Shown piece by piece: positions 42,977 through 52,628 of a DNA stretch of 64,000 bases (position 1 is the first letter of the stretch; each line of letters begins with the position of its first letter). Source of the DNA: Bacteroidota bacterium. GTDB lineage: Bacteria; Bacteroidota; Bacteroidia; B-17B0; Aurantibacillaceae. The notes beneath the pieces were generated by a model. The model worked only from the letters and a program-made list of their open reading frames with translations. It did no database searches and was not told the origin of the DNA. Location of the stretch: the NCBI GenBank assembly GCA_003153315.1, contig PLYA01000036.1, positions 18,638-82,637 of the forward strand. The letters run 5' to 3'. Made by a program: the position numbers and the translations under genes.

Positions 42977-44495
42977 AACCGATTGATTTTAAATTTTTTT
43001 TAATCGCTTTATCAAGATCAGCAGCTTTTTCCATTTGTTCTTTCAGAGTAGAAGTAAGTTGTTTCATTTTTTCTTCAAACGCAACACCGTCTTCTAAAGC
43101 CTCTTTGAAATCAATGTATCGTCCGGGAGTTAGGATGTGATTGTTTTTTCTTACTTCCTGAATATTGGCAGACTTACAAAAGCCCGGTACATCTTTGTAT
43201 TTTTTCTTAAATTCTTTTCCTCGCCAGTTATGGTAAGTGTCCGAAATTTTAGCGATGTCTGTATCAGAAAGTTCTTTTTGCTTACGGCTAATCATAGAGC
43301 CAAGTTCACGCGCATCAATAAATAATATTTCATTACTACGGTTTCGGAAATTTCCGTTTGTTTTATTTCTAGCTAAAAACCACAAGCAAGCCGGGATCTG
43401 CGTGTTGTAAAATAACTGTGGCGGTAACGAAACCATACAATCAACTAAATCATTTTCGATCAACTCTTTTCTTATTTGTCCTTCTGTAGCAATGTCGCTG
43501 CTCATACTTCCATTAGCTAAAACAACTCCGGCAGTTCCATATGGAGCTAATTTATTTATGAAGTGTTGTAGCCATGCATAGTTGGCATTGCCTGTAGGTG
43601 GAATTCCGTATTTCCATTTATGTGTCTCTGTTTTATTAATATTATAATCACTCACATTAAAAGGAGGATTTGCAATTACATAGTCTACTTTTAGTTCAGG
43701 AAATTTATCATTCATCAACGTATCGCCCAATTCAATTTTCGCATCAATACCACGGATGGCTAAATTCATTTTCGCCAATTTGTATGTAGTAGGATTACTT
43801 TCTTGCCCGAAAATGGAAATTTTTCCTTTGCGATGTTCGTGCATTTCAATAAAGCGTTCGCTTTGTACAAACATTCCACCACTTCCGCAAGCACCATCAT
43901 ACACACGCTTTTCAGGCTCCGGAGCAAGAACATCTACTAATACCTTTACAATACTTTGTGGAGTATAAAACTGTCCGCCTTTTTTTCCTTCGGCATCAGC
44001 AAATTGTCCGAGAAAATATTCAAATACAAAACCCAATACATCTTTTCCTTTACCATCTTTCCCTTTGCTTAATGTTATAGAGCCAATCAAATCTATCAAT
44101 TCACCCAATCGTTGTTTATCCAAAGCAGGTCGAGCATAATCTTTTGGCAATACACCTTTTAAAGTTGGATTATCTTTTTCAATTGCATCCATTGCTTCAT
44201 CAATATCTTTTCCTATTGTTGGGCGCTTTGCTCTGCCTTGCAACCATTTCCAACGAGCGGAAGGTGGTACATAAAACACACGTTCAGCGGTGTATTCATC
44301 TTTATCTTCCGGATCTGCGCCAGTTTTCTTTTTATCAGAATCTAACTTTTGATATAATTCATCAAAGGCATCAGAAATATATTTGAGAAAAATAAGTCCG
44401 AGCACCACATGTTTATATTCCGCAGCATCCATATTGTTGCGAAGTTTATCAGCAGCACTCCAAAGTGTTTTTTCGAGTTCTAAATTATCGGTCAT
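42966..44495 (-). CDS. hsdM: Type I restriction-modification methyltransferase subunit M
   Basis: The 509-aa N6-adenine methyltransferase has the N-terminal HsdM helical domain ([20 protein letters not shown] at 11-30), SAM-binding motif [12 protein letters not shown] (199-209), preceded by [10 protein letters not shown], and catalytic motif IV NPPF at 276-279. It is the first gene of the eight-gene minus-strand operon, so its promoter should drive the set. TAACTTTA on the minus strand at 44521-44514 is a near-match -7 box 18 nt upstream. With hsdS it protects host DNA, and with hsdR it forms the restriction complex. Confidence 0.95.
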   Translation of the reverse strand: MTDNLELEKTLWSAADKLRNNMDAAEYKHVVLGLIFLKYISDAFDELYQKLDSDKKKTGADPEDKDEYTAERVFYVPPSARWKWLQGRAKRPTIGKDIDEAMDAIEKDNPTLKGVLPKDYARPALDKQRLGELIDLIGSITLSKGKDGKGKDVLGFVFEYFLGQFADAEGKKGGQFYTPQSIVKVLVDVLAPEPEKRVYDGACGSGGMFVQSERFIEMHEHRKGKISIFGQESNPTTYKLAKMNLAIRGIDAKIELGDTLMNDKFPELKVDYVIANPPFNVSDYNINKTETHKWKYGIPPTGNANYAWLQHFINKLAPYGTAGVVLANGSMSSDIATEGQIRKELIENDLVDCMVSLPPQLFYNTQIPACLWFLARNKTNGNFRNRSNEILFIDARELGSMISRKQKELSDTDIAKISDTYHNWRGKEFKKKYKDVPGFCKSANIQEVRKNNHILTPGRYIDFKEALEDGVAFEEKMKQLTSTLKEQMEKAADLDKAIKKNLKSIGYGW

Positions 44496-45179
44496 AATAT
44501 TGTTATTTCAACTTAAAGTTACTTCAGAAAATCAAGTGATTGGCTCAAAGGATTTTATACCCGAAAAATACGAATTTTTACCTCTAAAACTATACGCAAG
44601 AGCAAACTTGTTGATAATCAATTCTCCAAGGGAAGATAGTGGCTGAAAACAGGCTCTTGTAGACTACCAAGGAATGAGTTTTTTCTAGAAAGAAAAATTT
44701 AGGAAAAAATTTAAAGGATCGTAAAGCGCAAGAAAACATCAAAAAGAAATTTAAAAAGTGTTCTCAAAACGTACGACCATTACAATTGCCGGATATAGTT
44801 TTGCAGTATGCAAAACAGAAAACTTTACTACTTTATAATTGATGATCCCTGATTGAACGTTCCGGGCAGGTACATTCCGTTTTGTGCCGTTTCGGTTCTG
44901 TTCACGACTGACGATTACGCTTTGTGCTATACTATTCTTTCTTTGGGAGTCAAGCCCTAAACCTCGAAAGTCGCTGCGAAACCGGACATAGTTTTGTTTT
45001 GTGAAGTTTGTAACCCTAATCCCCAATAGAACCGATGATTCTTAGTCGAATTTGCCATTGAGTATGGCATTTAGTTTTTGAACGTGCAAGTTTATTTCCT
45101 TGATTTTTTCCCTCAAAAAAAGATAGTCGAAATCGCTACCACGTTCGCAAAAGAGTACTTATTTTCCATTTAGAAAGCC
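44496..45179. other. 684-nt intergenic region between hsdM and the recombinase genes
   Basis: It must contain the promoter of the defence operon (near-match -7 box 44514-44521, minus strand) and that of the plus-strand recombinase pair. Other structure: GTTTTGC/GCAAAAC hairpin at about 44801-44819, and two direct copies of CCGGAYATAGTTTTG (about 44790 and 44983). A 91-codon minus frame (44751-45026) has an unnatural composition and is not called. No other gene is seen. Confidence 0.5.
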
Positions 45180-45419
45180 ATGAAGAAGAGAGAAAAAAAC
45201 AATGAATTCAATCGTGAAAAAGATTTGACGCTTGAAGAATTAAAACAAAGTCCTGAGTTCAAAAATTTAAGTGATGAACAAATTTTAAAGTTTATAGAAT
45301 TTTTAAAAACGTTTAGCCACTTGGTTTATCAGGCTCACAGAAAAATAAATTGCTGTGAAGAAGAAAATGAAATGATTATTGACTTACATAATAATACCGA
45401 AATAAAAATCGCAGCATGA
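45180..45419 (+). CDS. Small recombinase-associated protein (79 aa)
   Basis: The product is charged and helical, with EELKQSPEFKNLSDEQILKF and a CCEEENEMIID segment. It overlaps the serine recombinase start by 4 nt (ATGA), so the two are translationally coupled. Small acidic genes in this position are common ahead of Bacteroidota serine recombinases. A directionality or regulatory role is inferred from position only. Confidence 0.75.
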   Translation: MKKREKNNEFNREKDLTLEELKQSPEFKNLSDEQILKFIEFLKTFSHLVYQAHRKINCCEEENEMIIDLHNNTEIKIAA

Positions 45420-47026
45420 TTGAGACAACAACATTATTAGGAAAGTTCGCCAAAGGAAAGGTCTTTAAAGATGAGCGAACAAACAACTGCGTTATTTACA
45501 CAAGAGTTTCAACAAAAGAACAAGCTGATAATAATCTCAGTTTGGAAACCCAAAGAAAAGCTTGTGACCAATTCGCAATAAAAAATGACCTTCTTGTTAA
45601 AGGACATTTTGGTGGCACGTATGAAAGTGCAAAAAATGATGAGCGAAAAGAATTTAACCACATGCTTTCTTTTGTAAAAAGAAGCAGAGAAAAAATTTCT
45701 ACGATAATTGTTTACTCGATTGATAGATTTTCTCGATCAGGAGGTAACGCAATTTATATTACAGAGCAATTAAAAAAACAAGGCGTAAATTTGCAAGCCG
45801 CCACACAGCCTACAGATACTTCAACTCCGAGTGGGAAGCTACAGCAGAATATTCAATTTATTTTTAGTGAATATGATAATCAACTAAGAAGAGAAAAATC
45901 TGTTGCAGGAATGAAAGAAGCAATGAATGGAGGAAGATGGTGTGGTAAAGCTCCGTTTGGTTATGAAATTGTTAGGAAAGAAGGGAAAAATGTAATTGAA
46001 TTAAACGAGAAAGGAAGAATATTTAAAAAAGCATTTGAATGGAAGGCGTATGAAAAACTTTCTTCGGCAGATATTTCAAGGCGATTGGCATTATTCGGAT
46101 TAGAAGTTGATGAAAGGAGAATATCTGAACATTTACGAAATCCATTTTATTGCGGATACATGTCGCACAAACTTTTAGATGGCAAACTTGTAAAAGGAAT
46201 TCATGAAGCGATAATTTCTCACGAGCTTTTTATAAAAGCAAATATTGAAGTTGAGAAAAATGAGCATGGCTATAGCCTTCATTTTGAAAACGAACCAATT
46301 CCACTAAAAGGATTCTTGAAATGCGGGCATTGTGGGCAACCAATGAGAGGTTATTTGATAAAGGCAAAAAATTTACCTTATTATAAGTGCAATACCAAGG
46401 GTTGTTGCAACAATAAAAGTGGAAACGATCTACACCGTTATTTTAAACAAGCCCTTGAGTACTTAAAATGGGAATTAATGCCTGACACGAAGGATTTCGT
46501 GAAAAAGCAGGTAATAGCCACCTACAACAAAATAAACCGGGAAAGGGAGGAAGACAAGGTAAAATTCAGGGAACAAATAATGGAGATCAATAGCAAACTA
46601 AAAAGGCTCGAAGAACGCTTCATGATTGAAGAAATCACCCTTGATCTTTACCAACGTTACGGAAACACATATCGGGAAGAATTAAAGAAAATGGAGGATG
46701 CTTATAATGAGAGCGGAAAACGAGTGTCGAACCTTGAAAAATGCGTAGATGTTGCTCTAGAAATGGCTGGAAACCTGCACAGAATGTGGGAAGTGCTGAC
46801 TTTTAAGGATAGGGTGATAATGCAAAGAGTGGTATTTCCGGAGGGAATTCAGTATGATAAGAAAACTAACAGATGTCGAACCAAGGAGGTAAATTTCTTT
46901 ATCCGCTACTTCTCTCAGTTGTCTAAGGATGCAGCGGAAATAAAAAACGGGGATTCAAACTTTATATTTGAAATCCCCGCTTTGGTGGGAACTACTGGGT
47001 TCGAACCAGTGACCCCCTGCTTGTAA
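45416..47026 (+). CDS. Large serine recombinase (site-specific integrase)
   Basis: The 536-aa protein has a resolvase catalytic domain (residues 22-165: VIYTRVSTKEQADNNLSLET with nucleophile S32, IVYSIDRFSRSGGNAIYI), a recombinase domain (about 175-290: GGRWCGKAPFGYE, HLRNPFYCGYM) and a zinc ribbon (CGHCGQ at 303-308, then YYKCNTKGCC at 322-331). A coiled coil (about 375-460) follows. The last 25 or so codons read through the tRNA-Val terminator and antisense tRNA (GTTGFEPVTPCL), so the C-terminal tail is set by the integration site. It is probably responsible for inserting the island at the tRNA-Val 3' flank. Confidence 0.9.
   Translation: MIETTTLLGKFAKGKVFKDERTNNCVIYTRVSTKEQADNNLSLETQRKACDQFAIKNDLLVKGHFGGTYESAKNDERKEFNHMLSFVKRSREKISTIIVYSIDRFSRSGGNAIYITEQLKKQGVNLQAATQPTDTSTPSGKLQQNIQFIFSEYDNQLRREKSVAGMKEAMNGGRWCGKAPFGYEIVRKEGKNVIELNEKGRIFKKAFEWKAYEKLSSADISRRLALFGLEVDERRISEHLRNPFYCGYMSHKLLDGKLVKGIHEAIISHELFIKANIEVEKNEHGYSLHFENEPIPLKGFLKCGHCGQPMRGYLIKAKNLPYYKCNTKGCCNNKSGNDLHRYFKQALEYLKWELMPDTKDFVKKQVIATYNKINREREEDKVKFREQIMEINSKLKRLEERFMIEEITLDLYQRYGNTYREELKKMEDAYNESGKRVSNLEKCVDVALEMAGNLHRMWEVLTFKDRVIMQRVVFPEGIQYDKKTNRCRTKEVNFFIRYFSQLSKDAAEIKNGDSNFIFEIPALVGTTGFEPVTPCL
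46941..46979 (-). terminator. Rho-independent terminator of tRNA-Val
   Basis: On the minus strand, CGGGGATTTCAAA and TTTGAATCCCCG form a long stem with one bulge or mismatch per arm and are followed by TTTTTTA. It begins 4 nt after the tRNA CCA end. The same DNA encodes residues about 510-521 of the recombinase on the plus strand. Confidence 0.85.
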
Positions 47027-47060
47027 GGCAGGTGCTCTGAACCAGCTGAGCTAAGCTCCC
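46983..47060 (-). tRNA. tRNA-Val (anticodon TAC)
   Basis: The minus strand reads GGGAGCT (acceptor), TAGCTCAGC (D arm), CCTGC-CTTACAA-GCAGG (anticodon arm; TAC at 47025-47023), GGTTCGAACC (T arm) and AGTTCCC-A-CCA. The acceptor stem pairs with one G-T wobble. CCA is encoded. The gene appears intact, so if the island integrated here, the tRNA was preserved. Confidence 0.95.
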
Positions 47061-47074
47061 TTTTTTTGAGGGGG

Positions 47075-47082
47075 CAAATATA
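47075..47082 (-). promoter_or_regulatory. -7 element of tRNA-Val
   Basis: TATATTTG on the minus strand, 14 nt before the tRNA 5' end, matches the TANNTTTG consensus. TTTTG lies farther upstream at slightly short spacing. Confidence 0.55.
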
Positions 47083-47138
47083 ATTGTTTTTTTATACCCA
47101 AAAAAAAATATTATCTTTTTCAATCACGCAACATATAG

Positions 47139-48683
<1,545 letters not shown>

Positions 48684-48685
48684 GG

Positions 48686-48922
48686 ATGTACTTAGAAATT
48701 ATAACTCCCGATAAAAAGTTGTTCGAAGGCGAAGCCAAAGCCCTTACCGTTCCCGGTTCTGAAGGGTCTTTGGGTGTACTTAATAACCACGCACCCATGA
48801 TAGCCTCTTTAAAAAAGGGAAAAGTTAAAGTTACTACCGATAAGTCTGATGTTACCTTTTTTGAAATAAACGGCGGAGTTATAGAAGTGCTAAAAAACAA
48901 AGTGGTTGTTTTAGCCGAGTAA
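48686..48922 (+). CDS. atpC: F1F0 ATP synthase subunit epsilon
   Basis: The 78-aa protein is the N-terminal beta-sandwich of epsilon only (MYLEIITPDKKLFEGEAKAL, GSEGSLGVLNNHAPMIASL, GGVIEVLKNKVVVLAE). The C-terminal helical domain that inhibits ATP hydrolysis in E. coli epsilon is missing. Short epsilon subunits are common in this phylum, so this is not a truncation. It starts 2 nt after atpD stops. Confidence 0.93.
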   Translation: MYLEIITPDKKLFEGEAKALTVPGSEGSLGVLNNHAPMIASLKKGKVKVTTDKSDVTFFEINGGVIEVLKNKVVVLAE

Positions 48923-48941
48923 ATCCCCAGATTTATCATTG

Positions 48942-49011
48942 CGAGCGAAGCGCGGCAAATGCTTTTTCAGCATTCAGCGAAGCAATTAAAAAACTAAAAA
49001 CGATGAGCTAA
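48942..49011 (+). repeat. REP-like intergenic repeat after atpC
   Basis: ATTGCGAGCGAAGCGCGGCAA (48943 on) is the Bacteroidota REP-type core also seen at 57691. The right part, AGCATTCAGCGAAGC to AACGATGAGCTAA (48969-49011), recurs at 50893-50934. Beyond it, CATACT...AAGTATG (about 49021-49043) is a second short palindrome of common type. Confidence 0.6.
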
Positions 49012-49057
49012 CCTCCCTGTCATACTGAGCCTGTCGAAGTATGGGCGTTCCGGTGGT

Positions 49058-50491
49058 TTACCTTACTATAATCAACCTTTTATTTACCGCACCCTCGTTG
49101 CTTTGCAGGTTTATATTATAAACACCCTCATTTAAGCTGCTAGCATCTATATTGGTTTTACCGTTTACAGTTTGGCTTAATATAGCTTTACCATTCACAT
49201 CATACACGGTACAATGTACATTGTACAATGTATTTTGCGGCTCTATAACAAAACTACCACTGTTGGGGTTGGGGTAGATAGAGATTTGAGAATTGAGACC
49301 TAAGATTTGAGAGATGCCTGTTGTCCCCCCTATACCATACTTAAATAACACTCCCAAATTACTTACACCACCATCTGAAGTCATTCCATAGAGCATCCCA
49401 TCTGATGCTTGCATTAAATCGCCTTGTGGACTGCTTCCATTGGTTATTCCGTCAAAATCAAATTTATCAATTAAAGTGTTCGTAACTGGATTGTATTGAA
49501 AAAGAGTACCACTACTATTTGCACCACCTCCAGCAGTCATTCCATACAACATTCCATCACTTGCCTGAATTAAAGAACCATTAGGATTTTGCCCGTTCGT
49601 ACCGTTAAAATCTACCATTTTAATATAAGTATTAGTAACTGGGTTGTACTGAAAGAGAACACCCATGTTATTTGCTCCACCTGTTATAGTCATCCCATAC
49701 AACATCCCATCGCTTGCTTGCAGCAAGGCACCCCTCGGACTTTCGCCGTTTATACCCGCGAAATCCAAAATATTAATATAGTTACTAGTAGTGGGGTTAT
49801 ATTTAAAGAGAACGCCAAGACCACTTGTACCACCTGCACCACCTGAAGTTGTCATTCCATAGAGCATTCCATCACTTGCTTGTATCAAGGAACTATAGGG
49901 AAATTTTCCATTTATGCTTGCAAAATCAAACTTTTTCGCATAAATACTTGTAGTCGGGTTGTATTGAAAGATCACACCATTATCACTTGTTCCACCTAAT
50001 GAACTCATGCCATAAAACATTCCATCACTTGCCTGCATTAAAGAGCCTAATGGAGTGCTTCCTAATGGTAGGCTCTGTGTCGCAAAATCAAACCTGTCAA
50101 TACAACTAGCAGCAGTAGGATTGTATTGAAAGAGCACACCATTACCATTTGAACCACCCATTTCAGTCATTCCATAAAGCGTGCCATCACTAGCTTGCAT
50201 TAAAGAGCCCAAAGGATGTTTTCCGTTTGTAGTGCCGGCAAAATCAAGCATATCCATTAAGATATTATAAGCCGGATTGTATTGAAAGATAATACCAGAA
50301 TCATTTGCTCCGCCTGAATAAGTCATACCATAGAGCATCCCATCGCTTGCTTGTAGCAAAGAGCCAAAAGGTACGCCACCGTTTGCTGTTAAAGTACTTG
50401 TAGTAGTTCCTACGAAATCAAGCAACTTGGTATATTGCGCCTTCGCCCCTAAACAAAATGCTAAGGCTAAAAGTGTAATTAATTTCTTCAT
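49058..50491 (-). CDS. T9SS-secreted GloVer-type tandem-repeat protein
   Basis: The 477-aa protein has a signal peptide MKKLITLLALAFCLGAKAQ. Residues 30-385 hold about seven repeats of roughly 50 aa, each with GSLxQASDGMLYGMT, SGGAxxxGVLFQYNP and a FDF or LDFAGT segment. They match the Gloeo/Verruco (TIGR03803) propeller repeat. Residues 400-477 are a T9SS type A sorting domain (ISIYPNPNSGSFVIEP, VYDVNGK, LNEGVYNINL, NKRLIIVR). The ligand is unknown. The signal and sorting domain are almost the same as in the 56310 protein while the propellers differ. Confidence 0.88.
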   Translation of the reverse strand: MKKLITLLALAFCLGAKAQYTKLLDFVGTTTSTLTANGGVPFGSLLQASDGMLYGMTYSGGANDSGIIFQYNPAYNILMDMLDFAGTTNGKHPLGSLMQASDGTLYGMTEMGGSNGNGVLFQYNPTAASCIDRFDFATQSLPLGSTPLGSLMQASDGMFYGMSSLGGTSDNGVIFQYNPTTSIYAKKFDFASINGKFPYSSLIQASDGMLYGMTTSGGAGGTSGLGVLFKYNPTTSNYINILDFAGINGESPRGALLQASDGMLYGMTITGGANNMGVLFQYNPVTNTYIKMVDFNGTNGQNPNGSLIQASDGMLYGMTAGGGANSSGTLFQYNPVTNTLIDKFDFDGITNGSSPQGDLMQASDGMLYGMTSDGGVSNLGVLFKYGIGGTTGISQILGLNSQISIYPNPNSGSFVIEPQNTLYNVHCTVYDVNGKAILSQTVNGKTNIDASSLNEGVYNINLQSNEGAVNKRLIIVR

Positions 50492-50622
50492 CCTGTTTAT
50501 TTTAGTCTATAACAAACATACAAAAAAACCCACCTTGTTCGGCATTTGGTTTTTGTATCAGAAAGCCGTAACTTTTCTTTCAGATTTCTCAGGCCTTTGT
50601 TTAACCCATAAATAGCAACAAC

Positions 50623-50934
50623 ATGAACACTGAATTAACCCTTGACCTAATTGGTCTTTTTGGAGAAGAGAAAATATTACGGGCCTATGAACTCACTAAA
50701 AATCAACCCATATCGTTTGCTGCGCTAAAAAAATTTCTGCAAAGGCAAAGTCTGTTTATACTATTAAAGTCTAAAGAATATCAATCGGTGTCGGCTATTG
50801 CCAAAAAATACGGGGTATCCAAAATGTCGGTTTACCGTATGATACACCAGATAAAACGAGCTAATAAAACAGCCAAGCGAAGTGAATTGCGAAGCACTCA
50901 GCGAAGCCAAAAAGAAATAAAAACGATAAGCTAA
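50623..50934 (+). CDS. Small HTH protein (Mor-like), C-terminus in a repeat
   Basis: The 103-aa protein has an N-terminal helical segment (LDLIGLFGEEKILRAYELT) and a C-terminal HTH (SVSAIAKKYGVSKMSVYRMI, residues about 53-72). It recalls the Mor/C phage-activator type or a small resolvase-like HTH; the family is not certain. The last 14 codons (50893-50934) and the TAA stop are the repeat also found at 48969-49011, so the native C-terminus may have been replaced by repeat insertion. Confidence 0.65.
   Translation: MNTELTLDLIGLFGEEKILRAYELTKNQPISFAALKKFLQRQSLFILLKSKEYQSVSAIAKKYGVSKMSVYRMIHQIKRANKTAKRSELRSTQRSQKEIKTIS
50893..50934 (+). repeat. Second copy of the 48969 repeat, inside a coding end
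   Basis: It shares AGCAYTCAGCGAAGC and TAAAAACGATRAGCTAA with 48969-49011, with a variable A-rich middle. It supplies the 3' end of the 50623 gene. Confidence 0.65.
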
Positions 50935-51057
50935 ACGAAGCGAATACATGAGTGCAAATAAAAAAACAACTAAAAACGAATAAAGTAACAAAAACCTACA
51001 AATTGTTACAAAGTTGGCAGTTTATTTGTAGCCTATTAATTACTAAAACAAAAAATT

Positions 51058-51750
51058 ATGGCTTCAGCACGTCCTTTCAACTGTGTAATGCACGCTTCGG
51101 CAGGCGAATTTCATAAAGTAAGTGCCTTGGGTACTCGTTTAATTAACGGGTTGTATGTAAACACCACGTTGTTTCCTTCTCCGCCCATAGCACTTGGCAC
51201 CCCTACCACCGCCTTTTTGGGTGCGCTTACCAAACTTAATAACCTAATTGCCACGGCAAAGGGCAACAGCAACAATACCGGTTTGCGAGATGCGCAAAGT
51301 ATATTGGTGCATGGCATGATGGAGCAATTGCTGGCGTATGCAAACCCTATTTGCAACCATATAATAGCTAATATACAGTTAAGTGGTTTTGACAGCAGCA
51401 ATGTACCTCAACCTACAGTGAAACCATTGGCACCAATTATTAAAAAAATAACCGAAGATAAACAAGAAGCAGGCTACTATAAAGCCACGTTGGCAAAACC
51501 AAAAACCGGAGGCGGCCCGCTAACCGAAAAAGTAGCTGCGGCGCACCAAAAAGGTACGCATTATACGGTTAAAAGCGCCTTGGTAGCAACGGGCCCTTAT
51601 ACCATCCTGTTGCAAGATACCGCCAGTACCAAACTTGTTTTTACAGGCTTAACGCCTGGGCAAAAGAACTACATCATTATATACGGTACCAATAGCAAAG
51701 GCAAAGGGCCCGATAGTAAACCATTTCCCTTCACGCCGCAAATACCTTAA
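51058..51750 (+). CDS. Hypothetical protein with fibronectin-III-like C-terminus
   Basis: The 230-aa protein lacks a signal peptide (MASARPFNCVMHASAGEFHK). Residues 40-120 are helical (FLGALTKLNNLIATAKGN, ILVHGMMEQLLAYANPICN). Residues 140-225 resemble a fibronectin type III module (GYYKATLAKPKTGGGP, KLVFTGLTPGQKNYIIIYGTN). The GTNSKGKGPDS ending is typical of FnIII G strands. I recognise the architecture from Bacteroidota hypothetical proteins but know no function. GC content is above the neighbours. Confidence 0.75.
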   Translation: MASARPFNCVMHASAGEFHKVSALGTRLINGLYVNTTLFPSPPIALGTPTTAFLGALTKLNNLIATAKGNSNNTGLRDAQSILVHGMMEQLLAYANPICNHIIANIQLSGFDSSNVPQPTVKPLAPIIKKITEDKQEAGYYKATLAKPKTGGGPLTEKVAAAHQKGTHYTVKSALVATGPYTILLQDTASTKLVFTGLTPGQKNYIIIYGTNSKGKGPDSKPFPFTPQIP

Positions 51751-51854
51751 ACCATTTACGAATTAAGGTTTGTGAGGTAGGATTTGAAGGGTGCTATGCA
51801 GCATTTTTTAGGCACATACCACAAAATAACCCCAACCAAGTAGAAACGGGAATA

Positions 51855-52125
51855 CATCAGGTACGTTCAACTTGATACCAAGTTGGTTGAACATGATGCA
51901 AAACCTTACTCGGTTTGGTATCAAACAATTTCTACCTGATACCAACTCCGTTCTACTTGATAGCAAGTACAATCAACTTGGTGCAAAACTGTACTTTACT
52001 TGATATGAAACATTTTCTACTTGATGCCAAGTACATTCAACATGATGCAAAACAGTTTATAAAGTGTATATGCAAATTTGTGTTTGATACCAAGTACGTT
52101 CAACCTGATGCCAAGTTTGAGATAA
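51855..52125 (+). repeat. Degenerate 21-bp-period array 2
   Basis: The unit is close to TTCAACTTGATGCCAAGTACG. TTGATANCAAG or its variant occurs at 51871, 51957, 52000, 52020, 52083 and 52104, mostly multiples of 21-22 nt apart; GTACRTTCAA recurs at 51861, 52031 and 52093. The sequence is unlike array 1 (12960-13420) but the period is the same. A 114-codon frame crossing it is rejected as coding. It fills the 51751-52277 gap with the structured element at 52180. Confidence 0.75.
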
Positions 52126-52179
52126 TTTGCCTTATTAAACGTAAAAAATCGGGGTTTTTGGAGTTAAATGTGCTGTTTT

Positions 52180-52274
52180 GCGTTATGGGATTGAAGAGGA
52201 AAGCCTTTGCGTCTCTTTTCGCGGCGCAAAGCTTGCAACGGAAAGCCCGACCTTTGTAATCAAAGGGAACGCCC
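52180..52274 (+). repeat. Structured dispersed repeat, copy 2
   Basis: Hairpin A' is CTTTGCG (52205-52211) with CGCAAAG (52225-52231) and a 13-nt loop. Hairpin B' is CCTTTG (52251-52256), loop TAAT, CAAAGG (52261-52266). The ends GCGTT (52180-52184) and AACGC (52268-52272) are complementary. Hairpin B' is a full compensatory change relative to CGGCAG/CTGCCG in copy 1, with the TAAT loop and joints kept. It ends 4 nt from the stop of the minus-strand 52278 gene. Confidence 0.8.
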
Positions 52275-52277
52275 TAA

Positions 52278-52625
52278 CTAATAAGGTTTATAAAAGCTGA
52301 TAAAAATAATAAAGAGTATAACGGTGCAGCTTATAAACGTAAGCAAAAAGGTAAGGTTGTTTAAGCGTGCTTTATTGAAGGGTGTTTTTTCTTTGTTGCC
52401 TATGTTTTTAAAAAACTGGCTTATGTCCTTTCTAAAGATTACCCCCACAATAATGTAAGGTATGACCATTAAAAAAAGTATGCCGGTGTTTAAGCCTTTG
52501 GCTAAGGAGTTGGGGTTGTTTTGCAAATCGCTTTCGGCAGCAGCTTTGCACATAGCGCACTGCGAGTAGGCAGCCACAGCCAACAACAGGAATGCTAAAG
52601 TTGTTGCTATGTGTTTAGTCTTCAC
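52278..52625 (-). CDS. Small membrane protein of the SCO/DUF420 cluster
   Basis: The 115-aa protein has a signal-like N-terminus (MKTKHIATTLAFLLLAVAAYS) followed by QCAMCKAAAES, a CxxC motif just outside, and two membrane helices (about 46-62 and 88-112). This small CAMC protein is regularly found with SCO and DUF420 genes in Bacteroidota cytochrome-oxidase loci, as I recall. The CxxC may bind copper or haem. The gene is 3 nt after the DUF420 gene. Confidence 0.75.
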   Translation of the reverse strand: MKTKHIATTLAFLLLAVAAYSQCAMCKAAAESDLQNNPNSLAKGLNTGILFLMVIPYIIVGVIFRKDISQFFKNIGNKEKTPFNKARLNNLTFLLTFISCTVILFIIFISFYKPY

Positions 52626-52628
52626 TTT

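Noticed and set aside
44751-45026. 91-codon minus frame between hsdM and the recombinase genes
   Set aside because: Composition (many Arg/Asn/Val with no pattern) and lack of any recognisable motif; it lies where promoters are expected. A search could reverse this.
51915-52259. 114-codon plus-strand frame rich in DAKY repeats
   Set aside because: It crosses array 2 and the structured element; its content is explained by the 21-bp repeat.
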